A stretch of DNA of 64,000 bases from Pseudomonas marginalis (lineage in GTDB: Bacteria; Pseudomonadota; Gammaproteobacteria; Pseudomonadales; Pseudomonadaceae). A program made the translations under genes and the position numbers. The DNA lies in NCBI RefSeq assembly GCF_900105325.1, contig NZ_FNSU01000001.1:930001-994000 (forward strand), given 5' to 3'. The notes under the pieces are model-generated. The model had not been told where the DNA came from and made no database searches. It saw only the letters and a program-made list of their open reading frames with translations. This document shows, piece by piece, positions 44,141-53,057 of this stretch (the stretch's first letter is position 1; each line of letters begins with the position of its first letter).

Positions 44141-45208
44141 TTACAGCTTGCCGTCGGCGGCCATCTGTACGTAGCTGGGGTCGAACTGCAGCTTGAGGTT
44201 GGCCTTGTCGCCGCTGGTCACACCGTTGGCGAAGCGCATGCCCACGGCGCTGCTGTCCTTGGCGCCTTCACCCAGCAGGCCGTGTTTAAACGAGAACTCG
44301 GCGACTTTGCCCATGGTGGCGGGCAACTGTGGGCTGGTGGCGAAGGCCAGGGCTTCCTGGGGCGTGGCGAACAACTGAGTGGTGTCCAGTTGCGACTGGA
44401 AGCCCGCAAGGTCAGTGCCCGAGGCCTTGGCCATATGTTCGAGGGCTGCGGTGCTGGCGGGGCCCTTGGCGTTCATCAGCGCGACCACTTCGAACCAGGC
44501 GCCGGTCAGCGCTTTGCCCAGCTTGGGGTTGTCTTTGAGGACCTGGGTGTTGACCACCATCATGTCCATGATTTCGCCGGGTACTTTGCTCGAGTCGAAC
44601 ACTTGGCTCACCCCAGGCTTGGCCTTGATCTCCGAGAGCATCGGGTTCCAGGTGGTGACGGCCTGGACCTGGTCGGTGTTGAAGGCCGCCGCGATGTCGG
44701 CATCGGAGGTGTTGACCACCTTCAGGTCTTTTTCCGTCAAGTCCGCCGACTCCAGCGCGCGGGCCAGCAGGTAGTGAGACACCGAGAGTTCCACCAGGTT
44801 GACGTTCATGCCCTTGAGGTCGGCCACGGTCTTGCCGGTGCCCTTGATTACCACGCCGTCGTTGCCGTTGGAGAAGTCGCTGACCACCAGCGCGGTGCTG
44901 TCCACGCCACCGGCGGCGGGGATGGTCAGGGCGTCCATGTTGGTCATGGTGCAGCCGTCGAACTGGCCGGCGGTGTACTGGTTGATGGATTCGACGTAGT
45001 CATTGAGCTGCACCATGTCGATGGTGATGCCGTACTTCTTCGCCCACTTGTCGAGGATGCCTTGGCTGCCGGCGTACTCCCATGGCATCCAGCCGGCGTA
45101 GATCGTCCAGCACACGCTGAAGTGGTTTTTCGTGGCGGCTTGGGCCTGGACGCTCAGCACGGCGGCAAAGACGGCGGCGAGCAGGGCGGGTAAACGGATT
45201 GAGGGCAT
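44141..45208 (-). CDS. ABC transporter periplasmic substrate-binding protein (guanidine operon)
   Basis: The 355-residue protein has a signal peptide (cleavage near AQA/ATKN) and the NMT1/SsuA-like fold (VCWTIYAGWMPWEYAGSQGI). It is the first gene of the operon and is directly preceded by the guanidine-I riboswitch. The ligand is inferred from the riboswitch to be guanidine. GGAG lies eight bases before the ATG at 45208. Confidence 0.92.
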   Translation of the reverse strand: MPSIRLPALLAAVFAAVLSVQAQAATKNHFSVCWTIYAGWMPWEYAGSQGILDKWAKKYGITIDMVQLNDYVESINQYTAGQFDGCTMTNMDALTIPAAGGVDSTALVVSDFSNGNDGVVIKGTGKTVADLKGMNVNLVELSVSHYLLARALESADLTEKDLKVVNTSDADIAAAFNTDQVQAVTTWNPMLSEIKAKPGVSQVFDSSKVPGEIMDMMVVNTQVLKDNPKLGKALTGAWFEVVALMNAKGPASTAALEHMAKASGTDLAGFQSQLDTTQLFATPQEALAFATSPQLPATMGKVAEFSFKHGLLGEGAKDSSAVGMRFANGVTSGDKANLKLQFDPSYVQMAADGKL

Positions 45209-45250
45209 GGGGCTTCTCCAGTTGATCAAGGGCGAGCAGGAGCAACGCGG

Positions 45251-45362
45251 CACCGTGAACGGTGGCTTGTCTCCCGGGCTTTTATCCCGCCGTGTAACCT
45301 CAACTGGAGGTCGCCAACTCTCGGACCAGCCACTCGCTTTCGGCGAGCCGGAACCCTAGTCG
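45251..45362 (-). promoter_or_regulatory. guanidine-I (ykkC) riboswitch with following hairpin
   Basis: On the minus strand the leader has, in order, ACTAGGGTTCCGG, a stem-loop, GTCCGAGAG, then ACACGGCGGGATAAAAGCCC followed by GGGAGA. These are the conserved blocks of the guanidine-I aptamer. A stable CACCGT/ACGGTG hairpin (45251-45264) follows and may be the expression platform. Guanidine binding normally turns the downstream genes on. The operon begins 42 bases beyond. Confidence 0.93.
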
Positions 45363-45446
45363 GCCATTGCAAATTGTGGTGCCGCGAACCTGTTATCAAT
45401 CCTGCACGCAAGAGACAAAGCGAGAGTCGTGCCAAGTGGCTTCGAT

Positions 45447-45466
45447 GCCCGGCGGTTCAGCCGGGC
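45447..45466. other. perfect inverted repeat between the MCP gene and the guanidine operon
   Basis: GCCCGGCGGTTCAGCCGGGC has seven-base arms and a six-base loop. Another inverted pair, GTGCGCC/GGCGCAC, lies near 45500-45525. Both may help end the MCP transcript; neither has a T-run. Confidence 0.4.
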
Positions 45467-45538
45467 GAGCGGGAGAGGAGGGTGTAGACGAGGGCGGTGT
45501 GCGCCACGCAGGTGCGCCGGCGCACTGTGATGAGGCGC

Positions 45539-47161
45539 TTACAGCTGGAACTTGCTGACCAGCATAGTGAACGAGGTGGCCAGGCGCGACAGGTCCTGGC
45601 TGGAGGCGTTGGTCTGGTGGGCACCGGCGGCGGTCTGGGTCGACAGGTCCTGAATGTTGAGCAGGTTGCGATCCACTTCGCGGGCCACCTGGGCCTGTTC
45701 CTCGGACGCCGAGGCGATCACCAGGTTGCGCTCGTTGATACTGGCCACGCTGGCGGTGATGCGCTCCAGCGCCTGACCGGCGTTTTGCGCCAGGGTCTGG
45801 GTGTTGTTGGCCCAGTTCAGGCTCTTGTTCATGGCGGCCACGGCGCCATCGGCGCCTGCCTGCACTTCACCGATCATTTTCTCGATGTCGACCGTGGAGG
45901 TCTGGGTGCGATGGGCCAGCGCGCGCACCTCATCGGCCACCACCGCAAAACCGCGACCTTGCTCACCGGCACGGGCGGCTTCGATGGCGGCATTGAGGGC
46001 CAGCAGGTTGGTCTGGTCGGCAATGCCGCGGATCACATCAATCACCTTGCCGATTTCGCGCACCTGGTTGGCGAGGTCAGCGACCGATTGGGTCGAATCG
46101 TTGATCTCCACCACCATCGACGACATGCCCGACACTGCCTGCTCCACCTGCTGGCGGCCGTCCTCGGCTTCGGCGGTGGCCTGGCGCGACGCCTCGGAGG
46201 TCGACACGGCGTTGCTCGCCACTTCGTCGACCGCTGCGGTCATCTGGTTGACGGCGGTGGCCGCTTGCTGGATTTCGTCGTTCTGGCGGGTCAGGCCACG
46301 GGTGCTTTCATCGGTGACGGCACTCAGCTCTTCGGCTGCCGACGCGAGCTGGTCGGAGGCATTGGCGATTTCCATCAGCGTGCTTTTCAGGCCGCCCTGC
46401 ATATCGGACAACGCCATCAGCAGTTGCCCGGCTTCGTCGGTGCGGTCGGTCGTGATGGCTTGGGTCAGGTCACCCTTGGCAATGCGCTGTGCGTTCTCAA
46501 CCGCTTGTGCGATAGGACGGGTGATCAGGCGCGTGATCAGCACACCGATGATAATCGCAATGATGAAGGCCAGGACAATGCCGCTGATCATCCAGGTCAA
46601 TGCGCTGCTGCGAAGGTCCTCGGCGGCGAGGGCGCCTTCCTTGATCTGGCGGTTATTGGACTCGATCATCACACGGATCAACTCGCGCGCCTGGCGGAAC
46701 AGTTCATTGTTGGTGCTGTTGAGCTGGGCACGGGCCTGCTCGACCTGGCCACTGTCGAGCATCGACATGATGCGTTCGGAGCTGCTGGTGTAAGTTGGCC
46801 AGATCTGGTCGAGCTTGTCGCCTGCTGCCCGTTCGTCGTCTTCCAGGGGCGTGGCGCGGTAGGTGGCGTAGGCGCTCTGGCTGCGTTTGAGTTCGTTGGC
46901 GATGTCCTGCCGTACACGGTCGCGGTCTTGTTGGGATACGTCGCCGTTGCTCGCATCCATCAAACGGTACAAACCACGGTTGTGGGCGACCAGGCTGTTG
47001 AGGGTGGCGGCCGTGGTGCTGACGGACACCAGGTTATTGGAGAACGTCAGTTCCAATGCATTGGCGAGGCGGACCACGCTTTTGATACCCAGCAGGCCGA
47101 CCCCGAGGGTGACCAGTGCACACAATAGAAATGAAAGCAGCAGTTTGGTTGAGATTTTCAT
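45539..47161 (-). CDS. methyl-accepting chemotaxis protein
   Basis: The 540-residue receptor has an N-terminal transmembrane helix, a four-helix-bundle periplasmic sensor domain (about residues 35 to 190), a second helix (about 191 to 212), a HAMP domain, and a long cytoplasmic coiled coil. The conserved hairpin tip IRGIADQTNLLALNAAIEAA is intact. The ligand is unknown. It transmits to CheA/CheW. A GATGTCA-TAG-TGACATC palindrome lies about 60 bases upstream of the start. Confidence 0.93.
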   Translation of the reverse strand: MKISTKLLLSFLLCALVTLGVGLLGIKSVVRLANALELTFSNNLVSVSTTAATLNSLVAHNRGLYRLMDASNGDVSQQDRDRVRQDIANELKRSQSAYATYRATPLEDDERAAGDKLDQIWPTYTSSSERIMSMLDSGQVEQARAQLNSTNNELFRQARELIRVMIESNNRQIKEGALAAEDLRSSALTWMISGIVLAFIIAIIIGVLITRLITRPIAQAVENAQRIAKGDLTQAITTDRTDEAGQLLMALSDMQGGLKSTLMEIANASDQLASAAEELSAVTDESTRGLTRQNDEIQQAATAVNQMTAAVDEVASNAVSTSEASRQATAEAEDGRQQVEQAVSGMSSMVVEINDSTQSVADLANQVREIGKVIDVIRGIADQTNLLALNAAIEAARAGEQGRGFAVVADEVRALAHRTQTSTVDIEKMIGEVQAGADGAVAAMNKSLNWANNTQTLAQNAGQALERITASVASINERNLVIASASEEQAQVAREVDRNLLNIQDLSTQTAAGAHQTNASSQDLSRLATSFTMLVSKFQL

Positions 47162-47218
47162 GGCTCGGATCCGGCGAAAGTGGCGAAGGGCGCACGTTAG
47201 AGCCTCCCTGGCTTATGC

Positions 47219-47235
47219 GATGTCATAGTGACATC
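47219..47235. promoter_or_regulatory. palindrome upstream of the MCP gene
   Basis: GATGTCATAGTGACATC is a perfect inverted repeat with seven-base arms, 58 bases before the MCP start. It is a candidate operator. The rest of the 314-base gap to the next gene holds a CATTCAG/CTGAATG hairpin (47406-47425) and no gene. Confidence 0.45.
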
Positions 47236-47475
47236 ATCGCAATCGGGAAAGTTTCGAGCCAGAAAAATTTACTGAATCGATAAACCTGGGGGTTGTTAAG
47301 TGCTATACCGCAGTGCGTCTGACGGGATGTGGCTGCCCTTGGCATTGATGTATCAAGTTGTTACCAAAACGCACCAGATTCGGTTTTTGATGTCAGATGT
47401 TTCGTCATTCAGTGAAAGCTGAATGCCGCCCCCCAGCGTCGCTGGAGGTGCTCTTCCGCGGTCCAGGAGGCCGCC

Positions 47476-47847
47476 ATGTATCGACGACTGCTGCTCAGCG
47501 CTTTACTCGGTCTGACCCTTTGCGCTTGTGTGCCCTACTACGATGGAGGCCAGAGCTACTACCGTTCCGAGGTCTACACCTCACCGGCGCCGGCTTATTA
47601 CTATGGCGGCGGCACGGCGTATCAATATCGCCGTGATTACTACCCGTCGCCGCGTTACTACGCTCCGGCACCGCGTTACTACTCGGCACCGCGTTATTAC
47701 CAGCCGGCGCCTCGCTATTACCCGTCAGGGCCAAGGGCCGGTTACCGGCCTTACCCGAACCAGGGCTGGGGGGATCGTTGGAACAATGGCGGGCATGGAC
47801 GCGGTGGTGATCATGACCGTGGAGGTGGCCGTGGCGGTCACCGTTGA
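47476..47847 (+). CDS. tyrosine/proline-rich repeat lipoprotein
   Basis: The 123-residue protein begins with a lipoprotein signal (lipobox LCAC) and then consists of low-complexity repeats rich in Tyr, Pro, Ala and Arg (PRYYAPAPRYYSAPRYYQPA) with a Gly/His/Arg-rich tail (GGHGRGGDHDRGGGRGGHR). No catalytic domain is present. Proteins of this kind are common in Pseudomonas outer membranes but have no known function. A terminator follows 14 bases after the stop. Confidence 0.75.
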   Translation: MYRRLLLSALLGLTLCACVPYYDGGQSYYRSEVYTSPAPAYYYGGGTAYQYRRDYYPSPRYYAPAPRYYSAPRYYQPAPRYYPSGPRAGYRPYPNQGWGDRWNNGGHGRGGDHDRGGGRGGHR

Positions 47848-47861
47848 CCGGCCTGTATGAC

Positions 47862-47888
47862 AAGCGGCGCATGAAGCGCCGCTTTTTT
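47862..47888. terminator. rho-independent terminator after the repeat lipoprotein
   Basis: A stem AAGCGGCGC/GCGCCGCTT with a five-base loop is followed by a T-run. It lies between two convergent genes. Confidence 0.88.
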
Positions 47889-47902
47889 ATGGGCGCAAAA
47901 CC

Positions 47903-49015
47903 TCAGTAATCGGACAAGTCCGCCAGCGGGTGCCGGCCTTCCCACGCCTTGGTGAAGTGCGCCTGCACCACGGCGTCCGGGACCGTATTGATGTCTGGCC
48001 AATGCCAATGGGGCTTCTGGTCCTTGTCGATCAACCGCGCGCGCACCCCCTCGCTGAATTCCGGATGGCGGCAGCAGTTCAGGCTCAGGGTGTATTCCAT
48101 CTGGAACACCTCGGCCAGGGACAGGTGGCGGGCCCGCTGGATCTGTTCCCACACCAGGTGCGCGGTCAGCGGGCAGCCTTCGCTCAATGTCTTGCCGGCG
48201 CGATTGAACAGTGGGTCCGCGTGGTCACGCAGCGGGCTCAAGGCGCGCCAGGCGCTGCGCACATCGCCGACGTCCAGCCATTCGTCGATCTGTGCCCGGC
48301 GCGGCAGCCATTGCGCCTCGGGTTGCTGGGCCACGGCTTCCTGGGCCATGGCCTTGAGCAGGCTGTTGAGCTGTATCGCGGTCTGCTTCTGCCAGTTCAG
48401 TTGCAGCAGGCCATCGAGCAACTCGTCTTGTTGATCGTCACGCAGGAAACGGTCGGCCAGGCCCAGGTCCAGGGCGTCACGGCCGTTGATATGGGCGCCG
48501 GTGAGGCCAAGGAATAAGCCCAGCTTGCCGGGCAGGCGCGACAGGAACCAGCTGGCACCCACGTCCGGGTAAAGGCCGATGCTGATCTCGGGCATGGCCA
48601 GGCGGCTGCTCGGCGTGACAATCCGTATGGCCGCGCTTTGCAGCAGGCCCATGCCTCCGCCCAGCACGTAACCGTGGCCCCAGCAGATCAGCGGCTTAGG
48701 GTAAGTGTGCAAGCGGTAGTCGAGGCGGTATTCCGCGGCAAAAAACTGTGCGGCCAGGGCCGGCACTTCACCCGGCTGCTCGCGGCAGGCTTGGGCCAGG
48801 CTGCGCACTTCGCCCCCGGCGCAAAACGCCTTGGGCCCGTTGCCACGCAGCAGCACACAGACGATGTTCGGGTCTTTGGCCCAGGCCTCCAGGCGATCAG
48901 TCAGGGCCAGGATCATCGGCAAAGAGAGGGCGTTGAGGGACTTTTCAGCGTCGAGGCTGGCGATGCCGACGCGGGCGCCGCCACTGCCGGTCAGTTCTTC
49001 GAAGTGCAGATTCAT
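47903..49015 (-). CDS. 3-hydroxyisobutyryl-CoA hydrolase / enoyl-CoA hydratase family
   Basis: The 370-residue protein belongs to the crotonase superfamily. Its length and C-terminal part (SLNCCRHPEFSEGVRARLID) are those of 3-hydroxyisobutyryl-CoA hydrolases of valine breakdown. The oxyanion-hole region is FCAGGEVRSLA (about residue 64), and the glycine-rich GHGYVLGGGMGLL and PEISIGLYPDVGASWFLSRL follow. It stands alone, without other valine pathway genes nearby. Confidence 0.9.
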   Translation of the reverse strand: MNLHFEELTGSGGARVGIASLDAEKSLNALSLPMILALTDRLEAWAKDPNIVCVLLRGNGPKAFCAGGEVRSLAQACREQPGEVPALAAQFFAAEYRLDYRLHTYPKPLICWGHGYVLGGGMGLLQSAAIRIVTPSSRLAMPEISIGLYPDVGASWFLSRLPGKLGLFLGLTGAHINGRDALDLGLADRFLRDDQQDELLDGLLQLNWQKQTAIQLNSLLKAMAQEAVAQQPEAQWLPRRAQIDEWLDVGDVRSAWRALSPLRDHADPLFNRAGKTLSEGCPLTAHLVWEQIQRARHLSLAEVFQMEYTLSLNCCRHPEFSEGVRARLIDKDQKPHWHWPDINTVPDAVVQAHFTKAWEGRHPLADLSDY

Positions 49016-49151
49016 CGTGACCTCAATCGAGAAGGTGAAGGATCAGTATGATCGCTTCGTGGGAAAGTGCCGGTGGTGTGTCAGATCAATTGACAAGCAG
49101 GGCCGGCTTTCCTAGGGTTCGCCTCATTCTTTTCTACAAGACATTTCAACT

Positions 49152-49844
49152 ATGACCGAAGGCGACCGTATCAAACTCGAACCCAGCTGGAAACACGCCC
49201 TGCGTGATGAGTTCGATAAGCCCTACATGGGCCAGTTACGCGAGTTCCTGCGCCAGGAACATGCCGCCGGCAAAGAGATCTACCCGCCCGGCCCGCTGAT
49301 CTTCAATGCGCTTAACTCAACGCCGCTGGACAAGGTCAAGGTGGTGATCCTCGGCCAGGACCCGTACCACGGCCCCGGGCAGGCCCACGGCCTGTGCTTC
49401 TCGGTACAACCGGGCGTGCCGGCGCCGCCGTCCCTGGTCAATATCTACAAAGAGCTCAAGCGCGACCTGAACATCGACATCCCCAACCACGGCTGCCTGC
49501 AGAGCTGGGCCGACCAGGGCGTATTGCTGCTCAACACCACCATGACCGTGGAACGCGCCAACGCCAATGCCCATGCGGGCAAGGGCTGGCAATTCTTTAC
49601 CGATCGGATTATCGAAGTGGTCAGCGAACACCAGCCGCATTTGGTGTTCCTGTTGTGGGGCGCCCATGCCCAGGGCAAGCAGAAGCTGGTCGATGCCACC
49701 AAGCATTTGGTGCTGACGTCGGTGCATCCGTCGCCGTTGTCGGCGTATCGCGGGTTCCTGGGGTGCGGGCATTTCAGCCGCACCAACAAGTTTCTTGAGC
49801 AGAACGGCGAGACGCCGATTGAGTGGCGGTTGCCGCCGCTCTAA
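49152..49844 (+). CDS. ung: uracil-DNA glycosylase (family 1)
   Basis: The 230-residue enzyme removes uracil from DNA. Motif A GQDPYHGPGQAHGLCFSV contains the catalytic aspartate, and motif B HPSPLSAYRGF contains the conserved histidine. Length and motifs are complete. Confidence 0.96.
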   Translation: MTEGDRIKLEPSWKHALRDEFDKPYMGQLREFLRQEHAAGKEIYPPGPLIFNALNSTPLDKVKVVILGQDPYHGPGQAHGLCFSVQPGVPAPPSLVNIYKELKRDLNIDIPNHGCLQSWADQGVLLLNTTMTVERANANAHAGKGWQFFTDRIIEVVSEHQPHLVFLLWGAHAQGKQKLVDATKHLVLTSVHPSPLSAYRGFLGCGHFSRTNKFLEQNGETPIEWRLPPL

Positions 49845-49859
49845 GGCCAGGCACATTCA

Positions 49860-49885
49860 AATGTGGGAGGGACAAGCCCCCCACA
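49860..49885. repeat. REP-like hairpin after ung
   Basis: GTGGGAGGGACAAGCCCCCC followed by AC folds into a hairpin of the GTGGG..CCCAC REP type and lies between two convergent genes, where it may also end transcription. Confidence 0.55.
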
Positions 49886-49905
49886 GGTTGAACTGTGCCG
49901 AAGGT

Positions 49906-50943
49906 TTAGATTTTTTCCGGCTGACGGTTCCAATGCCGAAACAACGGCTCCGCCAGAAACAGCACAAACAACAAGCGCATCACCTGCATCGCCGTCACCA
50001 ACGGCACCGACAGTTGCAGGGTCTCGGCCGTAAGGCTCATCTCGGCAATCCCGCCGGGCATCATGCCCAGGGTCAGCGAGCGCAGGTCCAGGTGGGTGAG
50101 GGCGCTCAAGCCCACCGCCGCCAACGTTGCCAACGCCATGGTCAAGGCCGTGCCGATCAAGGTGCGGCCCATGAACGACGGTGCTCGACGAAAGAACTGC
50201 CGGTTGAAGTGGCAGCCCAACCCGCTGCCGATCAACCACTGGCCGATCTGGCTGCCGCCGTCGGGCAGGCCGATATGCAGGTCCCACACCACGCTGGCCG
50301 TCGCACTGACCAGCAAGGGGCCGAACAACCACGGGTTAGGCTGGCGCAAGCGCTGCCAGCCCCAGGCCACCAGTGCACCGAGTGGAAACAGCAGCGCCAG
50401 CCACGCCCAACTGACAGGCGCCGGATGAAACTGCGGCGCACCGCCGCCCAACAGATACTTGAAGATCGCCGGCACACACAGCACCACCACCAGCACGCGC
50501 AGACTTTGCCCAGCCGCGACACGGCTGAGTACCGCGCCATTGCGCGAGCCGAGGTTGACCATTTCCCCGGAACCGCCCGGCATGCTCGAGAAGAACGCGG
50601 TGGCGCGGTCTTCACCACTGCGGCGCATCAACCACACGCCCACCACGCTCGACAGGCTGGTGACCAGCGCCCCGAAGAAAATCAGGCCGAAGTGGCTCAT
50701 CACCTGTTCGATCACCACCGGGGTGAAGTGCAGGCCGATGCCGATGCCCACCACCCATTGGCCGCATTTGCGCCCGCCGGGAATCTCCGCTAACTGCCAG
50801 GGCGTTAGGCAACGCACGAGGATGATCGCCAGTAAGGAGCCGACCATGTACGGCAAAGGCCAGCCAACCAGGCTGGCCAGGTAACCGCCGGCCAGGCCGA
50901 CCAGCGGTGTTCCCCACCAATGTTTAAAGATGACCTCAGACAT
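49906..50943 (-). CDS. AbrB family membrane protein (PF05145)
   Basis: The 345-residue protein has about ten hydrophobic helices in two repeats of the AbrB duplication, with conserved SSMPGGSGEMVNLGSRNGA and LGMMPGGIAEMSLTA. It was once called a putative ammonia monooxygenase, which is not supported. The start overlaps the tctA stop by eight bases, so it is probably translated with the tct operon. Confidence 0.9.
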   Translation of the reverse strand: MSEVIFKHWWGTPLVGLAGGYLASLVGWPLPYMVGSLLAIILVRCLTPWQLAEIPGGRKCGQWVVGIGIGLHFTPVVIEQVMSHFGLIFFGALVTSLSSVVGVWLMRRSGEDRATAFFSSMPGGSGEMVNLGSRNGAVLSRVAAGQSLRVLVVVLCVPAIFKYLLGGGAPQFHPAPVSWAWLALLFPLGALVAWGWQRLRQPNPWLFGPLLVSATASVVWDLHIGLPDGGSQIGQWLIGSGLGCHFNRQFFRRAPSFMGRTLIGTALTMALATLAAVGLSALTHLDLRSLTLGMMPGGIAEMSLTAETLQLSVPLVTAMQVMRLLFVLFLAEPLFRHWNRQPEKI

Positions 50944-52450
50944 CGGCCACGGCACGACGCTGTTGGGCACGTTTACGCCAGATACGCAGCAACGGTACAA
51001 ACAGCATGATGGCGGTCAGCACCCAGACGCCAAAGGTAATCGGGCTCGACCACAGGATTTCCAGCGCACCGTTGGAGATCGACAGCGCACGGCGCAGGTT
51101 TTGTTCCATCAGCCCACCGAGGATAAAGCCCAGCAGCACCGGCGACAGCGGGAAGTCCAGCTTGCGCAGGATGTAGCCGAAGATGCCGATACCGACCATC
51201 AGGAACAGGTCGAAGGTGGTGGCGTGCACCGCGTACACACCGATCGCGGTGATGATCGCGATCACCGGCACCAGCGCCCAGTTCGGCACGGCGAGGATGC
51301 GCGTGAAGATGCGGATCATCGGGATGTTGAGGATCACCAGCATGATGTTGGCGATAAACAACGAGGCGATCAGGCCCCAGACGATGTCCGGTTGCTGTTG
51401 GAACAGCAGCGGGCCGGGGGTGATGTTGTACAGCGACAGGGCGCCGATCATCACGGCGGTGGTGCCCGACCCGGGAACGCCGAGGGTCAGCATCGGTACC
51501 AGGGCACCGCAGGCGGACGCGCCGATGGCGGTTTCCGGTGCAGCCAGGCCGCGCATGTCGCCCTGGCCGAATTTGCCGCTGGCACCGGCCAGGCGTTTCT
51601 CGGTCATGTAGGCCACCGCCGAGGCCAGGGTCGCGCCCGCGCCGGGCAGCACGCCCATGATGAAACCGAGCAGGCCGCAACGAATGTTCACCACGAACAC
51701 CGAACCTGCTTCTTTCAGGTTGAACATCATCCGCCCGGTGGCTTTTACCGCTTCCTGGCCACGGTGGGTTTTTTCCAGCAGCAACAGGATCTCGCTGATG
51801 GAGAACAAGCCCAGCACCAACACCACAAACTGGATGCCGTCGGTGAGGTGGATGTTATCGCCGGTGAACCGGTACACGCCGCTGTTGGCGTCGATGCCCA
51901 CGGCGGAAAGGAACAGGCCGATCAGCGCCGCCACAAAGGTCTTCAACGGTTTGTCACCGGCCATGCCGCCCAGGCAGACAATCGCGAACACCATCAGCAC
52001 GAAATATTCCGCCGGGCCGAAGGCAATCGCCCATTTGGCCAGCAGCGGCGCGAACAGCACCATGCCGCAGGTGGCGATAAACGCGCCGATGAACGAACTC
52101 CACGCGGACAACGACAGCGCCACACCGGCCAAGCCTTTGCGGGCCATCGGGTAGCCGTCGAGGGTGGTCATCACGGTGGAGGCTTCGCCCGGGATGTTCA
52201 GCAGGATCGAGCTGATACGCCCGCCGTATTCGCAGCCCAGGTACACGGCGGCCAGCAGGATCAGCGCCGATTCCGGCGGCAGGCCCAGGGCGAACGCGAT
52301 GGGGATCAACAGCGCCACGCCGTTGATCGGGCCCAGGCCCGGCAACAGCCCGACCACGGTGCCGATCAAGGTGCCGCACAGGGCGGTCACCAGGTTGTAG
52401 GGGGACAGTGCAACGCCGAAGCCCTGGCCCAAATAGCCGAAAGTATCCAT
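50936..52450 (-). CDS. tctA: tripartite tricarboxylate transporter large membrane subunit TctA
   Basis: This 504-residue protein has about twelve helices and is the major membrane subunit of the tripartite tricarboxylate transporter. It moves citrate-type anions into the cell using the ion gradient. Highly conserved parts include GLLPGLGPINGVALLIPIAF and GVLPGAGATLASAVAYMTEK. The start codon lies one base from the tctB stop. Confidence 0.95.
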   Translation of the reverse strand: MDTFGYLGQGFGVALSPYNLVTALCGTLIGTVVGLLPGLGPINGVALLIPIAFALGLPPESALILLAAVYLGCEYGGRISSILLNIPGEASTVMTTLDGYPMARKGLAGVALSLSAWSSFIGAFIATCGMVLFAPLLAKWAIAFGPAEYFVLMVFAIVCLGGMAGDKPLKTFVAALIGLFLSAVGIDANSGVYRFTGDNIHLTDGIQFVVLVLGLFSISEILLLLEKTHRGQEAVKATGRMMFNLKEAGSVFVVNIRCGLLGFIMGVLPGAGATLASAVAYMTEKRLAGASGKFGQGDMRGLAAPETAIGASACGALVPMLTLGVPGSGTTAVMIGALSLYNITPGPLLFQQQPDIVWGLIASLFIANIMLVILNIPMIRIFTRILAVPNWALVPVIAIITAIGVYAVHATTFDLFLMVGIGIFGYILRKLDFPLSPVLLGFILGGLMEQNLRRALSISNGALEILWSSPITFGVWVLTAIMLFVPLLRIWRKRAQQRRAVADV

Positions 52451-52451
52451 A

Positions 52452-52910
52452 TCAGTTCTCCAGAACGTCGAGCAGGCCGAGGGGCAGCGGAACATCCATG
52501 ACTTTATCGAACAGCAGATAAAGACCGATGGCCATCAGGCTGACGATCACCACACTGGGCACCCAGCGGCCGCCATACAGGCGCGCCATGGGGATGCCGA
52601 TCAGCATGCTGCTGAGGATGAAACCCAGGGGCTCGAAGGTGCCGGCAAACACGATCAACAGCGCCACGCAGATGCTGATCTTGACCAGTGTCTGGCGGTC
52701 GAGCGCGGGTTCTTCTTCGGTGTGCTTGGTGGGTTGCGGGCGGAACAGCATGTAGATCAGCGCCAGGCTCATCAGCCCGAGCATCAGCAATGGGTAGGCC
52801 CGAGGCCCCACGGGCTCGTAGGAAAACGCCGCCTGATACGGCCAGGCCATCAGTGCCAGGCCGGCACAGGCCAGCAACAGCACAGCGGCAAAAATGCGTT
52901 GTAAGAGCAT
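52452..52910 (-). CDS. tctB: tripartite tricarboxylate transporter small membrane subunit TctB
   Basis: The 152-residue protein has four hydrophobic helices and the TctB pattern EPVGPRAYPLLMLGLMSLAL. GGAG upstream of the ATG at 52910 supports the start; the open frame further upstream runs into a REP repeat and is not real. It partners TctA. Confidence 0.92.
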   Translation of the reverse strand: MLLQRIFAAVLLLACAGLALMAWPYQAAFSYEPVGPRAYPLLMLGLMSLALIYMLFRPQPTKHTEEEPALDRQTLVKISICVALLIVFAGTFEPLGFILSSMLIGIPMARLYGGRWVPSVVIVSLMAIGLYLLFDKVMDVPLPLGLLDVLEN

Positions 52911-52931
52911 AGGAAACTCCAAGGCCCCTCT

Positions 52932-53032
52932 TGTAGGAGCGAGCTTGCTCGCGAAAAACGTCAACGATAACGCGTGCTGTCTGGATGCACGTGGATGTCC
53001 TTGGGTTCTTCGCGAGCAAGCTCGCTCCTACA
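52932..53032. repeat. REPIN: two inverted REP sequences
   Basis: Two 24-base copies of the TGTAGGAGCGAGCTTGCTCG type face each other (52932-52955 and 53009-53032) between tctB and tctC. The loop contains AACGATAACGCG, the complement of a segment in the REPIN at 5.7 kb, so the two are the same family in opposite orientation. It may fold in the tct mRNA and allow separate dosing of the binding protein and the membrane subunits. Confidence 0.9.
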
Positions 53033-53057
53033 GGGGCATTACACAAAAGAGGGGCGA

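Noticed and set aside
45497..47128. 543-codon open frame on the plus strand
   Set aside because: Antisense to the methyl-accepting chemotaxis protein gene, whose signalling hairpin is unmistakable.
47476..47847. Tandem repeat region as a CRISPR or VNTR array
   Set aside because: The repeats are codon-level PRYY units inside an intact lipoprotein gene and lack uniform spacers.
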